Positions 17,288 to 26,364 are shown, counted from the stretch's first letter. The stretch is 64,000 bases of DNA from Thermospira aquatica (GCF_023525255.1 NZ_CP073355.1:248001-312000); one strand, 5' to 3'. Notes: generated by a model from the sequence alone, not told the origin. A program made the numbers and translations.

Positions 17288-18808
17288 TTATAACCGGAAG
17301 ATAATCTCCACTCCCCCAAACACTCCTGTGGTACTCAGCGTACCGTTCCAGTCTGTAAAATGTGGTTTTACAAAGACGGATTCTCCTGATTGATCGCTTC
17401 CTGTATCTTCCCTGAAATAGAGTCCTGCCATCTGATAAAAACTCCAGTGAAAGCCACCGAAAAACCGCAGCTTCACCGATTGATTAAACTGGATATTGTA
17501 CGAAACAAAAGGTTGAAGGGCAAAATCAAACCAGTTAAGCGAAACCTTTACAGGATAGGAGAAATCCTTACCCTCAATCGTAAGTCCCCACTCATTAGGA
17601 AGCTCCATAACATCTTTTGCTCCAATGGAAATAGCAAACTTTGTTCCCACTACCAGGCTCGTATTCCGCATGTACCATTCATAAGCAGGCCCGATGGTCA
17701 AATAAAGCATAAAGGGATCAACAAACCCCATCCCAAAACCTGTTTCCCACAGCCAGCTATATCCTGACTCAAGATCAAGCTGCATCATCAAAGCGGGGGC
17801 AAATCCATTGAGAGAACTAAAAGAAAGTTGTGTATTATTCAGATCGGGAAGAGAAGGATACGAAAGCGTCGCTTTTGCAGGAACCCCAAAAGGCATGGGG
17901 CCAAAACTTATCCCAAACCTTCTCCCTGCCTTGGGTGCCTCGATCAGCTGATCCCCCGGCTTAGGAGAACCAAAAATGATGTGTCCATACGAATATTCAT
18001 CACTTACATAGCTTACACGGATAAGCCCTGTTCGCCGCTTTTCCGTGAAACGCCCCATGACAGTAACTTCTTCCTCAATAGCAAACTCATATCCCGGACT
18101 GATCCCCAGGTTTTTCCCGAGCTCAAGGTACGCAAAATTCCCATCGACGCGAAGAACACCTGTTTTGATCTTAAACTCCTCGACATTCCGTAGATAATAG
18201 GCAAGCCCTTCCATCGCATCGTTCACAGCCTTCTGGTAAGCCTCGTTGGCACTATTGCGAGAGATTGCTTCTCCCCTGTTATCATAGGTTGAGAGGAGGT
18301 TACCAGCTGTATCGATGATCTTAATAGAAACATTCACCGTCGCTTTGTGCTCTTTCACAATACGAATCTCATACCCTCCCCCTTTTTTGGGTTGCGGGAT
18401 CTGAATATCATAACTCTTAGAATCAAATCCATTAATAGAAGGAATAAACACAAAAACCGAATTCACCAGACGTTCCATCTCACTTGCAGGAATCACAGCT
18501 ATTCCCAGATCCTCATCGCGATACTGAGGGTTCTGAAGAGCAGCCTGTTTTTTCAGTTCGCGGATACGTTCAATAAACCTCTGGGCTGTCGTCCCATCCA
18601 GACGATACTGATACCCAATAACCTGAAACCGTTTCATGGAAGCAATAGTTGCAATCATCCTATCATCAAAATACATATATGCCGAGCTGGGAAGATTGTA
18701 CGAACTATACACCGACATCACGGCTACCTCTTTTCGCTGGGAAACTTCTGCTCCAAAAACAAAAGAAGTAAGAAAAAGTCCAAAACACCAAAGTATAAAC
18801 CTTTTCAT
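17288..18808 (-). CDS. Exported protein: CsgG/FlgT-like N-terminal part with outer-membrane barrel-like C-terminus
   Basis: 506 residues with a signal peptide (MKRFILWCFGLFLTSFVFGA). Residues to about 190 alternate helix and strand and include conserved-looking VAVMSVYSS, a VSIKIIDTAGNLLSTYD strand pair and NSANEAYQKAVNDAMEGLAYYL, as in CsgG/TolB-type periplasmic proteins. A short domain follows (GVLRVDGNFAYLELGKNLGISPG), resembling the FlgT C-terminal pattern. The last 200 residues are rich in aromatic beta-strands and end in VEIIFRL, a barrel-like end. Start chosen at the ATG after GGAGG. Function unknown; the domain calls are tentative. Confidence 0.65.
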   Translation of the reverse strand: MKRFILWCFGLFLTSFVFGAEVSQRKEVAVMSVYSSYNLPSSAYMYFDDRMIATIASMKRFQVIGYQYRLDGTTAQRFIERIRELKKQAALQNPQYRDEDLGIAVIPASEMERLVNSVFVFIPSINGFDSKSYDIQIPQPKKGGGYEIRIVKEHKATVNVSIKIIDTAGNLLSTYDNRGEAISRNSANEAYQKAVNDAMEGLAYYLRNVEEFKIKTGVLRVDGNFAYLELGKNLGISPGYEFAIEEEVTVMGRFTEKRRTGLIRVSYVSDEYSYGHIIFGSPKPGDQLIEAPKAGRRFGISFGPMPFGVPAKATLSYPSLPDLNNTQLSFSSLNGFAPALMMQLDLESGYSWLWETGFGMGFVDPFMLYLTIGPAYEWYMRNTSLVVGTKFAISIGAKDVMELPNEWGLTIEGKDFSYPVKVSLNWFDFALQPFVSYNIQFNQSVKLRFFGGFHWSFYQMAGLYFREDTGSDQSGESVFVKPHFTDWNGTLSTTGVFGGVEIIFRL

Positions 18809-18826
18809 AGTTCCTCCTTCATTATG

Positions 18827-18846
18827 ACTCTTTCCTCTGAAAGAGT
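18827..18846. promoter_or_regulatory. Inverted repeat over the transcription start of the CsgG-like gene
   Basis: ACTCTTTC-CTCT-GAAAGAGT, 8-bp arms. It covers the expected start and three bases of the -10 box, so it could be an operator or a 5' stem in the mRNA. Confidence 0.45.
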
Positions 18847-18872
18847 ATAGCACAAGAAAGAAAAAATTTCAA
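18844..18872 (-). promoter_or_regulatory. Sigma-70 promoter of the CsgG-like gene
   Basis: On the minus strand TTGAAA (18872-18867), 17 bases, TATACT (18849-18844). Confidence 0.8.
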
Positions 18873-19049
18873 TTAAAAAAGAAAAATTAGCTACTCTATT
18901 TTTTATGAAGAAGACCCTTTTCCCCATTTTCTTGTGATGAGAAAAAGATGCTTTTCATTCTCAAAGAAAGAAAAGAGAAAAGGTAAAAGGACTAAAAAAA
19001 CACCCAATGGTAACTTTTGGAAAACTGGATAAAAAAGTTTGTAAAAATT

Positions 19050-19079
19050 TTGAGATATTTTTGCATTTTGCTTTATACT
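19050..19079 (+). promoter_or_regulatory. Sigma-70 promoter of the GH13 gene
   Basis: TTGAGA (19050-19055), 18 bases, TATACT (19074-19079), with AAAGGA shortly before the ATG at 19104. Confidence 0.65.
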
Positions 19080-19103
19080 ATAAAAAATCGAAAGGACAAA
19101 GAC

Positions 19104-20387
19104 ATGCTGCTAGAAACAACGAGTATCTATCAGATTTTTCTCAGAAATCTTACAGCTCGAGGGGATTTCCTCTCAGCTCTTCCCCATCTTGAGCATGTGA
19201 AAAAACTGGGTTTTTCGTGGGTGTACCTTACGCCGATCCATCCCATCGGTGAAATCTCTCGCAAGGGAAGCCTCGGCAGCCCCTATGCCATTCGTGACTA
19301 CCGTGAGATTAACCCAGAACTTGGGACCCTTCAGGACTTTCGAACATTCATTCAGACAGCGCACGACTTGGGCCTCAAGGTCATGATCGATGTGGTATAC
19401 AACCATTCTTCTCCCGATGCCTATCTCGCCCAGAAGCATCACGAATGGTATCTGCGTGACAAAAAGGGCTCCTTTACCCGAAAATTTGACGACTGGAGTG
19501 ATATTATAGATTTCGACTTCTCTTCTTCTCCAGCCCTGTGGGACGAACTGATTGAGACCCTTATCCAGTGGCGAGATGAGGGCGTAGATGGATTCCGCTG
19601 TGATGTTGCTTCTCTTGTCCCCATAGAATTCTGGAAGGAAGCCAGACGACGTGTCAACCAACCCATCGATGGGGGGAGAGAAACCTATCCCATCCTCTGG
19701 CTTGCTGAGCAGGTGCACCCACAATTTTTGCTTCACGTACGCCAAAAGGGGTTTCTCTGCCACGGTGGTCCGGAACTTCACCAGGCTTTTGACCTCACCT
19801 ATGACTATGATGGATTTGAACGACTTGAAGCCTATTGGGGTGGGGAAGAATCCTTAAAACCATTCATCGACTATCTCTATACCCAGCAAACAGTGTATCC
19901 AGCCGGCACAACGAAAACAAGATTTCTCGAAAATCACGATCAAAAACGTGCCGCCTGGCGTTTTGGAAGGGGAAACCTTCTTAAGCACTGGACAGTCTTT
20001 TACCAACTCCTCCCCGGCACCACCTTTGTCTACATGGGACAGGAATATGCGATACCAGAGTATCCCTCCCTCTTTGAACGTATGCCTGTACCATGGGAAA
20101 CAAAAGATAGTACGTTTTTTGAGTTTTTTCAAGCGTGTTTTTCCCTTACACAGAAGATCAAAGAGCATAGCTTGCTCTGCTCGGTCAAACTTATCGGGGA
20201 TGGTATAGTCTGGCTGGAACGTCGTGGGACAAAACACTACGGGGCTTTTCTCAACCTGGTCGGAAAACGAGGGGATTTCACCCTTCCGTTTCCCATTCGA
20301 GGGATAGACTGCTTTCACGGAAAGACCCTCTCTCTCGAAGGAAAAATCCCACTTCCCGAAGACCCCCTCGTGGTAGAGCTTGAATAA
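19104..20387 (+). CDS. Glycoside hydrolase family 13 (alpha-amylase-type) enzyme
   Basis: 427 residues with the GH13 barrel motifs in order: DVVYNH (96-101), GFRCDVAS with nucleophile Asp167, WLAEQVHP with acid Glu202 and FLENHDQ with Asp279. There is no signal peptide, so it acts in the cytoplasm on imported or stored alpha-glucans or oligosaccharides. At this length it is shorter than secreted amylases and has only a brief C-terminal beta-domain. The start at 19104 follows AAAGGA and the promoter; upstream in-frame codons precede the transcription start. Exact specificity cannot be read. It is convergent with the following lipoprotein gene. Confidence 0.92.
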   Translation: MLLETTSIYQIFLRNLTARGDFLSALPHLEHVKKLGFSWVYLTPIHPIGEISRKGSLGSPYAIRDYREINPELGTLQDFRTFIQTAHDLGLKVMIDVVYNHSSPDAYLAQKHHEWYLRDKKGSFTRKFDDWSDIIDFDFSSSPALWDELIETLIQWRDEGVDGFRCDVASLVPIEFWKEARRRVNQPIDGGRETYPILWLAEQVHPQFLLHVRQKGFLCHGGPELHQAFDLTYDYDGFERLEAYWGGEESLKPFIDYLYTQQTVYPAGTTKTRFLENHDQKRAAWRFGRGNLLKHWTVFYQLLPGTTFVYMGQEYAIPEYPSLFERMPVPWETKDSTFFEFFQACFSLTQKIKEHSLLCSVKLIGDGIVWLERRGTKHYGAFLNLVGKRGDFTLPFPIRGIDCFHGKTLSLEGKIPLPEDPLVVELE

Positions 20388-20400
20388 ACCTTCAGCCTCT

Positions 20401-20949
20401 TTACTCGAGAAGCCCTTGATAGACCTTTCCAAGCTCTTGAGCATGACGGTAAATAACCCGTATCCAGTTCGAAGAAACGAGAGGCCGAAGTGTTTCGTAC
20501 TGCGTAAGACGTTTTTTCATCATGGAGGCAAGGGCGAGCCTTTGTTCTCGCTCTTTACTTTCCGGAAGACTCTCAAGAGCAACAATAGTATCCTCTATCT
20601 GGCGAGCGATAACGGCAGGAGATCTTCCTCCTAAACTCTCAGAAAAGGAGAGGTAGGTATAATGGAGGGAAATATTCGAAAACACCTCAATATAAGACTC
20701 CACCGTGTCAAAATGCTGCGTCACCACCTTACAAAATAACGCATTTGTGACTAAATCCTTGTGAAGGAGAGGAATAAGAGCCCCATCCAAAAACCCCCTT
20801 GAAGCAATAAGAGAAACCCGATCTCTATAAAACGGTCGTACATCCTCCCACACTCGAAGAAAATCCCTCACCGCCTTTTCCTCTTCACGCTGCACACATC
20901 CTAAAAAACTCAAAACCACCCCCAACAACAAAAGCCAACGTCTTCTCAT
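20401..20949 (-). CDS. Lipoprotein of unknown function
   Basis: About 182 residues starting MRRRWLLLLGVVLSFLGC, a lipoprotein signal peptide with lipobox LSFLGC. The mature part is helical and charged (EEEKAVRDFLRVWEDVRP, ESLPESKEREQRLALASMMKK) with no family I recognise. An ATG five codons upstream (20964) directly follows the T tract of the terminator at 20973-21001, so initiation is ambiguous and neither start has a strong ribosome site. It may depend on readthrough from the upstream lipoprotein gene. Confidence 0.75.
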   Translation of the reverse strand: MRRRWLLLLGVVLSFLGCVQREEEKAVRDFLRVWEDVRPFYRDRVSLIASRGFLDGALIPLLHKDLVTNALFCKVVTQHFDTVESYIEVFSNISLHYTYLSFSESLGGRSPAVIARQIEDTIVALESLPESKEREQRLALASMMKKRLTQYETLRPLVSSNWIRVIYRHAQELGKVYQGLLE

Positions 20950-20972
20950 ATATTTTCTTACCATAAAAAAAC

Positions 20973-21001
20973 AGAGAAGAAGGGTTTTCCCCTTCTTCTC
21001 T
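20973..21001 (-). terminator. Rho-independent terminator between two lipoprotein genes
   Basis: 12-bp arms AGAGAAGAAGGG and complement with a 4-5 base loop; on the minus strand a T run follows. It ends the 108-residue lipoprotein gene. Confidence 0.88.
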
Positions 21002-21012
21002 CACGCTCACTT

Positions 21013-21339
21013 TTATTTTATCTTCTGCACTCTAATGGTTCGCGTACTAATAGAGAACTGCCCCAAGAGCATCGAAATAAAAAAGTCGATAATAGAATAC
21101 TCCGTAGAAATAGCCACCTCAGAACCATCGGGGTAGGCAGCCAACAGAGGAGCCGTCGAATTGTCACCAAGTGGCACTAAACCCCAGAGAACATACCACA
21201 CCATCTTTTGCTGGTCAGGAGAAGTAATAGACTGGCTGCTAATAAGGATCTTTTTTCCCTCAGGAGCTCTAACTATCACCTTTCCACAACCAGATACCAC
21301 AAATACTACCAGGACCACGAGCGCGATAAGTCTTTTCAT
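21013..21339 (-). CDS. Small lipoprotein of unknown function
   Basis: 108 residues starting MKRLIALVVLVVFVVSGCGK, a clear lipoprotein signal with lipobox VVSGC. The short mature region (KVIVRAPEGKKILISSQS, then a hydrophobic YVLWGLVPLGD) looks like a compact beta-structured envelope lipoprotein; I do not recognise the family. It has GAGGAGG and a perfect-consensus promoter, so high expression is likely. The insertion sequence ends only ten bases upstream of that promoter. Confidence 0.85.
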   Translation of the reverse strand: MKRLIALVVLVVFVVSGCGKVIVRAPEGKKILISSQSITSPDQQKMVWYVLWGLVPLGDNSTAPLLAAYPDGSEVAISTEYSIIDFFISMLLGQFSISTRTIRVQKIK

Positions 21340-21380
21340 ACTTTTCCTCCTCTTTTAAAATTTTGGTTTTTCTATTTATT

Positions 21381-21409
21381 ATTATACTTCCTTTCCTGGT
21401 AAATGTCAA
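21381..21409 (-). promoter_or_regulatory. Perfect-consensus sigma-70 promoter of the small lipoprotein gene
   Basis: On the minus strand TTGACA (21409-21404), exactly 17 bases, TATAAT (21386-21381). Confidence 0.9.
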
Positions 21410-21418
21410 GTTTTCGAA

Positions 21419-21478
21419 TTGCTTCATAATAAAAGTACTCGAAAAGGGAACGTTGCTTCAAAATAAAAAAGTACTTTA
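21419..21478 (+). repeat. Left IS end: two tandem copies of the terminal repeat
   Basis: Copies begin at 21419 (TTGCTTCATAATAAAAGTAC) and 21453 (TTGCTTCAAAATAAAAAAGT), 34 bases apart. Confidence 0.85.
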
Positions 21479-21533
21479 AATTTGTGTAAAATAATCCAGT
21501 TCAAAGAACTGGAGGTACAAGGTGGAGTTAGCG

Positions 21534-22751
21534 ATGTTTGAAAGGAGACCTATTTACAGGGAAACGGCAAAACAATATCAAAAAGCCAGCAAAAAGGAGA
21601 AAAAGGAGATACTGGATTACTTTGTGAGGATAACAGGCCTAAAAAATCGAAACTATGCCGCCAGGCTCTTGAGGCAGCACGGAAAAACCATCTATGTAGG
21701 CAAAAAAAATTACCTTAAAGCCGACATAGCCAAAAAGGGCAAAAGACCTGGCAGAAAGAAAAAATTCGGCGAAGAGGAACTAAAAATGCTAAAACAGGTC
21801 TGGGAAATTGAAAACTACATGTGTGGCAAACGCTTAAAGCCGATTCTCAATGAAGTTTTAGATAATCTCTTAGCAAACGGACATCTCCACGGTTCTCCAC
21901 AGGCTATAGAAAACTTGCGCCATATAAGTGCCTCAAGTATTGACCGACTTTTGAAGCATGAGCGTAAAAAGCTTGAGATAAAAGGACGAAAAGGTACAAA
22001 GCCTGGAACGCTATTAAAGCAACAAATAGCTATACGCACGTGGGCAGAGTGGGATGAAAATTGCCCTGGGTTCATGGAGATTGATCTGGTAGCCCATGAG
22101 GGAGGAAATAGCCGGGGAGATTTTGCTCAAACATTAAATATGGTGGATGTTTGGAGCGGTTGGACAGAACTTGTGGCAATCAAAAACAAGGCTTCAAAAT
22201 GGGTAAGAGAAGCCATAGAAAAAGTCAAAGGAAGACTTCCTTTTGATTTACGGGGAATTGATTCTGATACCGGTGCTGAATTTATTAATCATCCTCTGCG
22301 TGATTGGTGTGAGAAGCACCAGATAAAATTTACAAGGCTCCCGTTCCAATGATAACTGCTACGTTGAGCAGAAAAACTATTCCATAGTCCGCCAGAATGT
22401 TGGATACTTCCGCTAGATACCGAGGAAGAAGTATACTACTTGAACCGACTCTATGCGTATCTCAGGCTTTATGCCAACTTTTTTCAACCGGTTATGAAAA
22501 TGACAGAGAAAAAGAGAATCGGAAGCAAGGTGCAAAAGAAGCATGATGATATTAAAACTCCCTACCAACGGCTTTTAGAAAGCTCTTATGTAAGTGAGGC
22601 ACAAAAGGAACGCCTAACAAGGCTTTATAAGGCTCTCGATTTGTTTCACCTAAGACAAAAAATTACGGCTTGCCAGAGAAAACTTTTCAGCCTTCAAAAG
22701 AAAAAGAATGTAAAAAACAAAAATTTGGAGGAAACTGTATGGAATTTTTGA
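21534..22751 (+). pseudogene. DDE (rve-type) transposase, frameshifted
   Basis: The first frame (from about 21522/21534) gives an N-terminal helix-turn-helix region (DYFVRITGLKNRNYAARLLR), then a catalytic core with EIDLVAHEGG and DSDTGAEFINHPLRDWC, and stops at 22352. A +1 frame continues with NDNCYVEQKNYSIVRQNVGY, which carries the third acidic residue, and stops near 22414. The original frame resumes with DTEEEVYYLNRLYAYL to 22751. Two frameshifts therefore separate the catalytic residues and the gene should be inactive. A 7-bp hairpin (CCAGTTC-AAA-GAACTGG, 21496-21512) overlaps a GGAGG site. Confidence 0.88.
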
Positions 22752-22764
22752 GTACTTTTTTTTA

Positions 22765-22808
22765 TGAGGCAATGATTCGAATTTCGAGTACTTTTTTATT
22801 TGACGCAA
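22765..22808 (-). repeat. Right IS end: two tandem copies of the terminal repeat
   Basis: Minus-strand copies begin at 22808 (TTGCGTCAAATAAAAAAGTA) and 22772 (TTGCCTCATAAAAAAAAGTA), 36 bases apart, mirroring the left end. Confidence 0.85.
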
Positions 22809-24505
22809 CGGGGAGTTTTTTTAAAATTTTTTTCTCCCTTACAAATACAAAAATCTTTTGATACTTTTTTAGGTGTCTTTTCAAATTCCTCTGACATAAT
22901 CTCTATCCTCACTACTTTTGCATAAGCAGGAAGCATTTCGTTAAGTTTTTTTCGATTCTCCTCCATAATGGAGACAATCTGTTGTTCAGTAAGCTTTTCC
23001 TGATCAATTCGATCCATATCGGGATACACGAGAGCGACAAGCTGATGTTCCCGGGATACAACGAGAGATTCCTGAACATAGGGCAGAACATTGAGTTTGG
23101 CCTCAATCTCCTCTGGATAAATGTTCTGACCTGATGGACCGAGAAGCATCGTTTTACATCGTCCGTTAATGTAAATAAAACCCTTCTCATCAATATAGCC
23201 CATGTCTCCTGTATGCAGCCAACCATCCTCATCAAAAACCTCTTTGGTAGCATCAGGATTCTTGTAATAACCAGACATAACATTTGCTCCACGTACCATA
23301 ATTTCTCCTGATGTGTCTCCGGGATGAAGAGGAACAATTTTAACCTCCATCCTGTCTACCACCCGCCCTACTGAGTGTGGGGCATATTCCTTCCATGGGC
23401 TGTAGCTAATGAGAGGACCACACTCTGTCATCCCATATCCAACCGTAAAGGGAAACTCCACTGACCGAAGAAAAGCTTCCACTTCCGGGCTAAAGGCAGC
23501 ACCACCTATCACGACTTCGCGAAAATTTCCCCCAAAGGTAGCAACAAGCTGATCCCGTACCTTTTTTTTGATGGCTGCATTGACACCGGGAACAAATCGC
23601 AAAAGACGCAGTACTGGCTTATCAAGAGCTGGCTTGATCTTTTTGTAGTACATCTTCTCAATGATAAGTGGTACAGAAAGGATGAGAGAAGGTTTTACCT
23701 TGGCAAAAGCCTCAATAAGTACCGTAGGAGTGGGGGTTCTGGAGAGAAAGTTGATATGACACCCGGTAAAAAATGGAAAGAGAAACTCAAAAGCACACCC
23801 AAAAGAGTGCGCTACCGGCAAAAAGGAAAGAATCGTCTCTCCGGGAAAGAGAGGCATGGTATCCCTGGCATACTTTATATTGGACATGAGATGAGAACAC
23901 GAAAGACAGACACCTTTTGAAAAACCTGTGGTTCCTGATGTGTACACGAGAGAGGCAAAATCATGTGTCCCCACTTTTGGGAGCTGAAAAGTATTCCTGT
24001 CAACCAAGAGAGAGTGAGCATATTCACGGATGCTTTTCTTGAGTGTTTTTTTCTTTTGCCAGAGTATCTCCATATCCTCCAGGGAAATAACAACCTCAAG
24101 GTATTTTAGTTCTGCTGGATCAATGGCCTCAAAAAGCGACGGAAGCGCAAAAAGGACTCGACTCTCAGAATGATTTAACAGATGCACAAGATCAGCAGGA
24201 TGAAAATCAGGCAAAAGCGGCACATTCACCGCCCCATAACTGATAGCAGCCAGGTAGCTTACTGCCCAATTTGCCGAATTTCTACCCAAAATAGCTATAC
24301 GATCCCCGCGTTTGATTTTCGCATCCCCAAAAAATTGGTGGATAGCAAGAAACATTCGGGCACATTCCCCATACGTATAATGGGTTTTGCCACCATAGTC
24401 AGAAACAGCCATCAGATCCCAGTTTTGTTTGAGAGATTTTTCAAGTTCTTCAACAAAGTTTAACTCACACCTCAAGTGTTCTGGAAGGTGGAATTTTGGT
24501 CTCAT
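22796..24505 (-). CDS. AMP-dependent synthetase/ligase (long-chain acyl-CoA synthetase-like), C-terminus frameshifted
   Basis: 569 residues. Activates a carboxylic acid, probably a fatty acid, with ATP. Motifs: LVYTSGTTGFSKGV (AMP-binding signature), GYGMTECGP, GWLHTGDMGY and the hinge region INGRCKTMLLGPSGQNIYPEEIE. Near the end the sequence reads EFEKTPKKVSK and then DFCIC; restoring one A gives KRFLYL and a stop at 22839-22841, the normal ending of this family. As it stands the frame runs on for 15 or so residues and stops inside the IS end. AAGGAG precedes the ATG. It is the last gene of the operon with apgM, pgsA and the S55 peptidase. Confidence 0.92.
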   Translation of the reverse strand: MRPKFHLPEHLRCELNFVEELEKSLKQNWDLMAVSDYGGKTHYTYGECARMFLAIHQFFGDAKIKRGDRIAILGRNSANWAVSYLAAISYGAVNVPLLPDFHPADLVHLLNHSESRVLFALPSLFEAIDPAELKYLEVVISLEDMEILWQKKKTLKKSIREYAHSLLVDRNTFQLPKVGTHDFASLVYTSGTTGFSKGVCLSCSHLMSNIKYARDTMPLFPGETILSFLPVAHSFGCAFEFLFPFFTGCHINFLSRTPTPTVLIEAFAKVKPSLILSVPLIIEKMYYKKIKPALDKPVLRLLRFVPGVNAAIKKKVRDQLVATFGGNFREVVIGGAAFSPEVEAFLRSVEFPFTVGYGMTECGPLISYSPWKEYAPHSVGRVVDRMEVKIVPLHPGDTSGEIMVRGANVMSGYYKNPDATKEVFDEDGWLHTGDMGYIDEKGFIYINGRCKTMLLGPSGQNIYPEEIEAKLNVLPYVQESLVVSREHQLVALVYPDMDRIDQEKLTEQQIVSIMEENRKKLNEMLPAYAKVVRIEIMSEEFEKTPKKVSKDFCICKGEKNFKKTPRCVK

Positions 24506-24552
24506 ATCTTCTACTCCTTTTCAAGATTTTAGCACCTCCAACTCTTTTCAAT

Positions 24553-25770
24553 TTATTGAAAGAGTAACCTCATCAATTCGTCTTTTTTGAGGCCGGTATA
24601 TTTTCCCTGCAAAGCTGTCCTTTCACTGTAGGTTTTGACCAGAGGATTTGGCCTCACCCCTTCCCCCCAGAGCATAAACGGCACAGGGGTACGCGTATGT
24701 TTACGGAGTTTGACCGGCACAGGATGATCAGGGAGGATTACACCGCGCCATGGTTCTCCATCAAATGTTTCCCGATAAAGCTCTAAAAAAGTTCCTATCA
24801 ACCGACTATCGGCTTCTTCGATAGCGCGAATCTTGAGATCAAGATCCCCGAGGTGTCCACATTCATCAATGGCCTCAAGATGGACATAGACAAAATCATG
24901 GTCTTTCAAAAGCTCGACAGCAGTTCTTGCCTTGTTTTCGTAGTTGGTATCTATCCATCCTGTAGCTCCTTCAGGGCGACGTACAGTCATATTCCCCAGC
25001 CGTCCCAATCCCAAAATCACATCCACCGCTGCCACAATGGCCCCTCGTTTTCCATACATCTCTTCAAAGGACGGAACATCCGGTTTTCCCCCTCCTGACC
25101 ACGGCCAGATCATGTTTGCTTCGTTTTTTCCTGTTTCACGACGTCGCTGGTTAATGGGATGGGAAGAAAGAAGCTTATGCGCCCGGTACATCAGAGAAAG
25201 AAGGGTCTCTTCAGTGTATTTTGCGCTTTCATCTGCAGCCTTCGGAAGGATCTTTTCCCACTCCATCCCATGAGAAGAGTCCGGTTTCTCATAGAGAATA
25301 TGAGGCGAAAACTCCTTTCCCTTGAGATAAAGAAGATGGCGATAACTTACCCCTTTCTGAAAACGAATCTTTTCGCTTCCCAACTCCTGCTGAAGAAAGG
25401 TAATAAGCTCTTCGGCCTCTTCATCCTCGATATGTCCTGCAGAATAGTCTTCCAGAAGTCCATCCTTGACGGTAATGAGATTAAGCCGAAAGGCTATCGT
25501 TTCCTCATCAAGCGGAATACCCATCCCGTAGCTCTCGATTGGTCCCCTCCCGGTATAAGAGTTTGACAAGTCCCACCCCAACAACGACATATTGGCTACA
25601 TCAGAGGAGGTAGGAAAACCTTCAGGAAGAGTGAGAAATGTGCCAAACTCAGCCTCGCTGGCAAGCTTATCCATCACCGGTGTTCTAGCATATTCAAGGG
25701 GGGTCATCCCACCCAGTTCGGGAAGTACTTCATCTGCCATCCCATCAAGAAGAAATACAACATACTTCAT
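24553..25770 (-). CDS. apgM: Cofactor-independent phosphoglycerate mutase, archaeal (ApgM) type
   Basis: Interconverts 3- and 2-phosphoglycerate without 2,3-bisphosphoglycerate. The 405-residue protein has the alkaline-phosphatase-superfamily layout of ApgM: VVFLLDGMADE at the N-terminus, the Ser nucleophile region GFPTSSDVANMSLLG, GRGPIESYGMGI, and C-terminal metal ligands in HLEAIDECGHLGD and LPDHPVP. Length matches the family. Its ATG (after AGGGG) lies three bases past the pgsA stop. A short inverted repeat (24541-24565) spans its stop codon. Confidence 0.92.
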   Translation of the reverse strand: MKYVVFLLDGMADEVLPELGGMTPLEYARTPVMDKLASEAEFGTFLTLPEGFPTSSDVANMSLLGWDLSNSYTGRGPIESYGMGIPLDEETIAFRLNLITVKDGLLEDYSAGHIEDEEAEELITFLQQELGSEKIRFQKGVSYRHLLYLKGKEFSPHILYEKPDSSHGMEWEKILPKAADESAKYTEETLLSLMYRAHKLLSSHPINQRRRETGKNEANMIWPWSGGGKPDVPSFEEMYGKRGAIVAAVDVILGLGRLGNMTVRRPEGATGWIDTNYENKARTAVELLKDHDFVYVHLEAIDECGHLGDLDLKIRAIEEADSRLIGTFLELYRETFDGEPWRGVILPDHPVPVKLRKHTRTPVPFMLWGEGVRPNPLVKTYSERTALQGKYTGLKKDELMRLLFQ

Positions 25771-25773
25771 AGT

Positions 25774-26364
25774 TTACCCCTGTGAATTCTTAGATTCAAT
25801 GAAATAACGTATATAATTTATCACATACGCCAAACCAGAGAAAACCAAAAGCCCTACAACAAGCCACAAGAGATACCTGTTTACCGTCGAGAGCCAGGGG
25901 AAAGCCTCTCCCCACCGAGTTCCCGCAAACAAAAAACTACAATAGAAAAAACCGAGCATAAAGGTGGTAAGCTTCCCCACCACGAGGGGAAGAAACACAT
26001 ACCGATACATATTGAGCGCATAAATAGCTCCAAGAGCAATAATAATATCCCTCATCGCCACCACAGCAAAAAACACAAACGGAATCTCCTGCTGAATGTA
26101 CAGCACCGTCGCCAATGTCACGGCGAGCAGTTTATCCCCTATAGGATCAAGGATTGTCCCCACCAGACTCTGAAGTTGAAAGGTTCGGGCAATCCATCCA
26201 TCCAGAAAATCGGTCACATACGCAACTGCCACCAAAAGAAACACATACAAACGCATATGAGGATAACGCAAAAGATATAAAACAGGAAAAACAAGAACAA
26301 TCCTTAAAAGTGAAAGTACATTCGGAAGTGTCCAGAAACGCTCAGAAAGCTTTGTCTCTGTCAT
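25774..26364 (-). CDS. pgsA: CDP-diacylglycerol-glycerol-3-phosphate 3-phosphatidyltransferase
   Basis: Makes phosphatidylglycerol phosphate at the inner membrane. The 196-residue protein carries the complete CDP-alcohol phosphotransferase motif D-x2-DG-x2-AR-x8-G-x3-D-x3-D, seen as DFLDGWIAR then G-TIL-D-PIG-D, and four or five hydrophobic segments. It overlaps the end of the upstream S55 peptidase gene by four bases. The related enzymes PssA and cardiolipin synthase share the motif, but length and N-terminus (WTLPNVLSLLRI) favour PgsA. Confidence 0.92.
   Translation of the reverse strand: MTETKLSERFWTLPNVLSLLRIVLVFPVLYLLRYPHMRLYVFLLVAVAYVTDFLDGWIARTFQLQSLVGTILDPIGDKLLAVTLATVLYIQQEIPFVFFAVVAMRDIIIALGAIYALNMYRYVFLPLVVGKLTTFMLGFFYCSFLFAGTRWGEAFPWLSTVNRYLLWLVVGLLVFSGLAYVINYIRYFIESKNSQG

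Larger units (their letters stand above)
21419..22808 (+). mobile_element. Insertion sequence with doubled terminal repeats, transposase broken
   Basis: A 1390-bp element bounded by inverted ends that start TTGCTTCATAATAAAAGTAC (21419) and, on the other strand, TTGCGTCAAATAAAAAAGTA (22808). Each end carries a second copy of the same sequence further in, starting at 21453 and at 22772. It encloses one transposase frame with two frameshifts. No clear target duplication is visible at the flanks. Family is uncertain: the transposase is of the DDE/rve type. Confidence 0.85.

Noticed and set aside
24541-24565. Terminator at the apgM stop
   Set aside because: An inverted repeat is present, but there is no T tract and the synthetase gene follows closely in the same direction.
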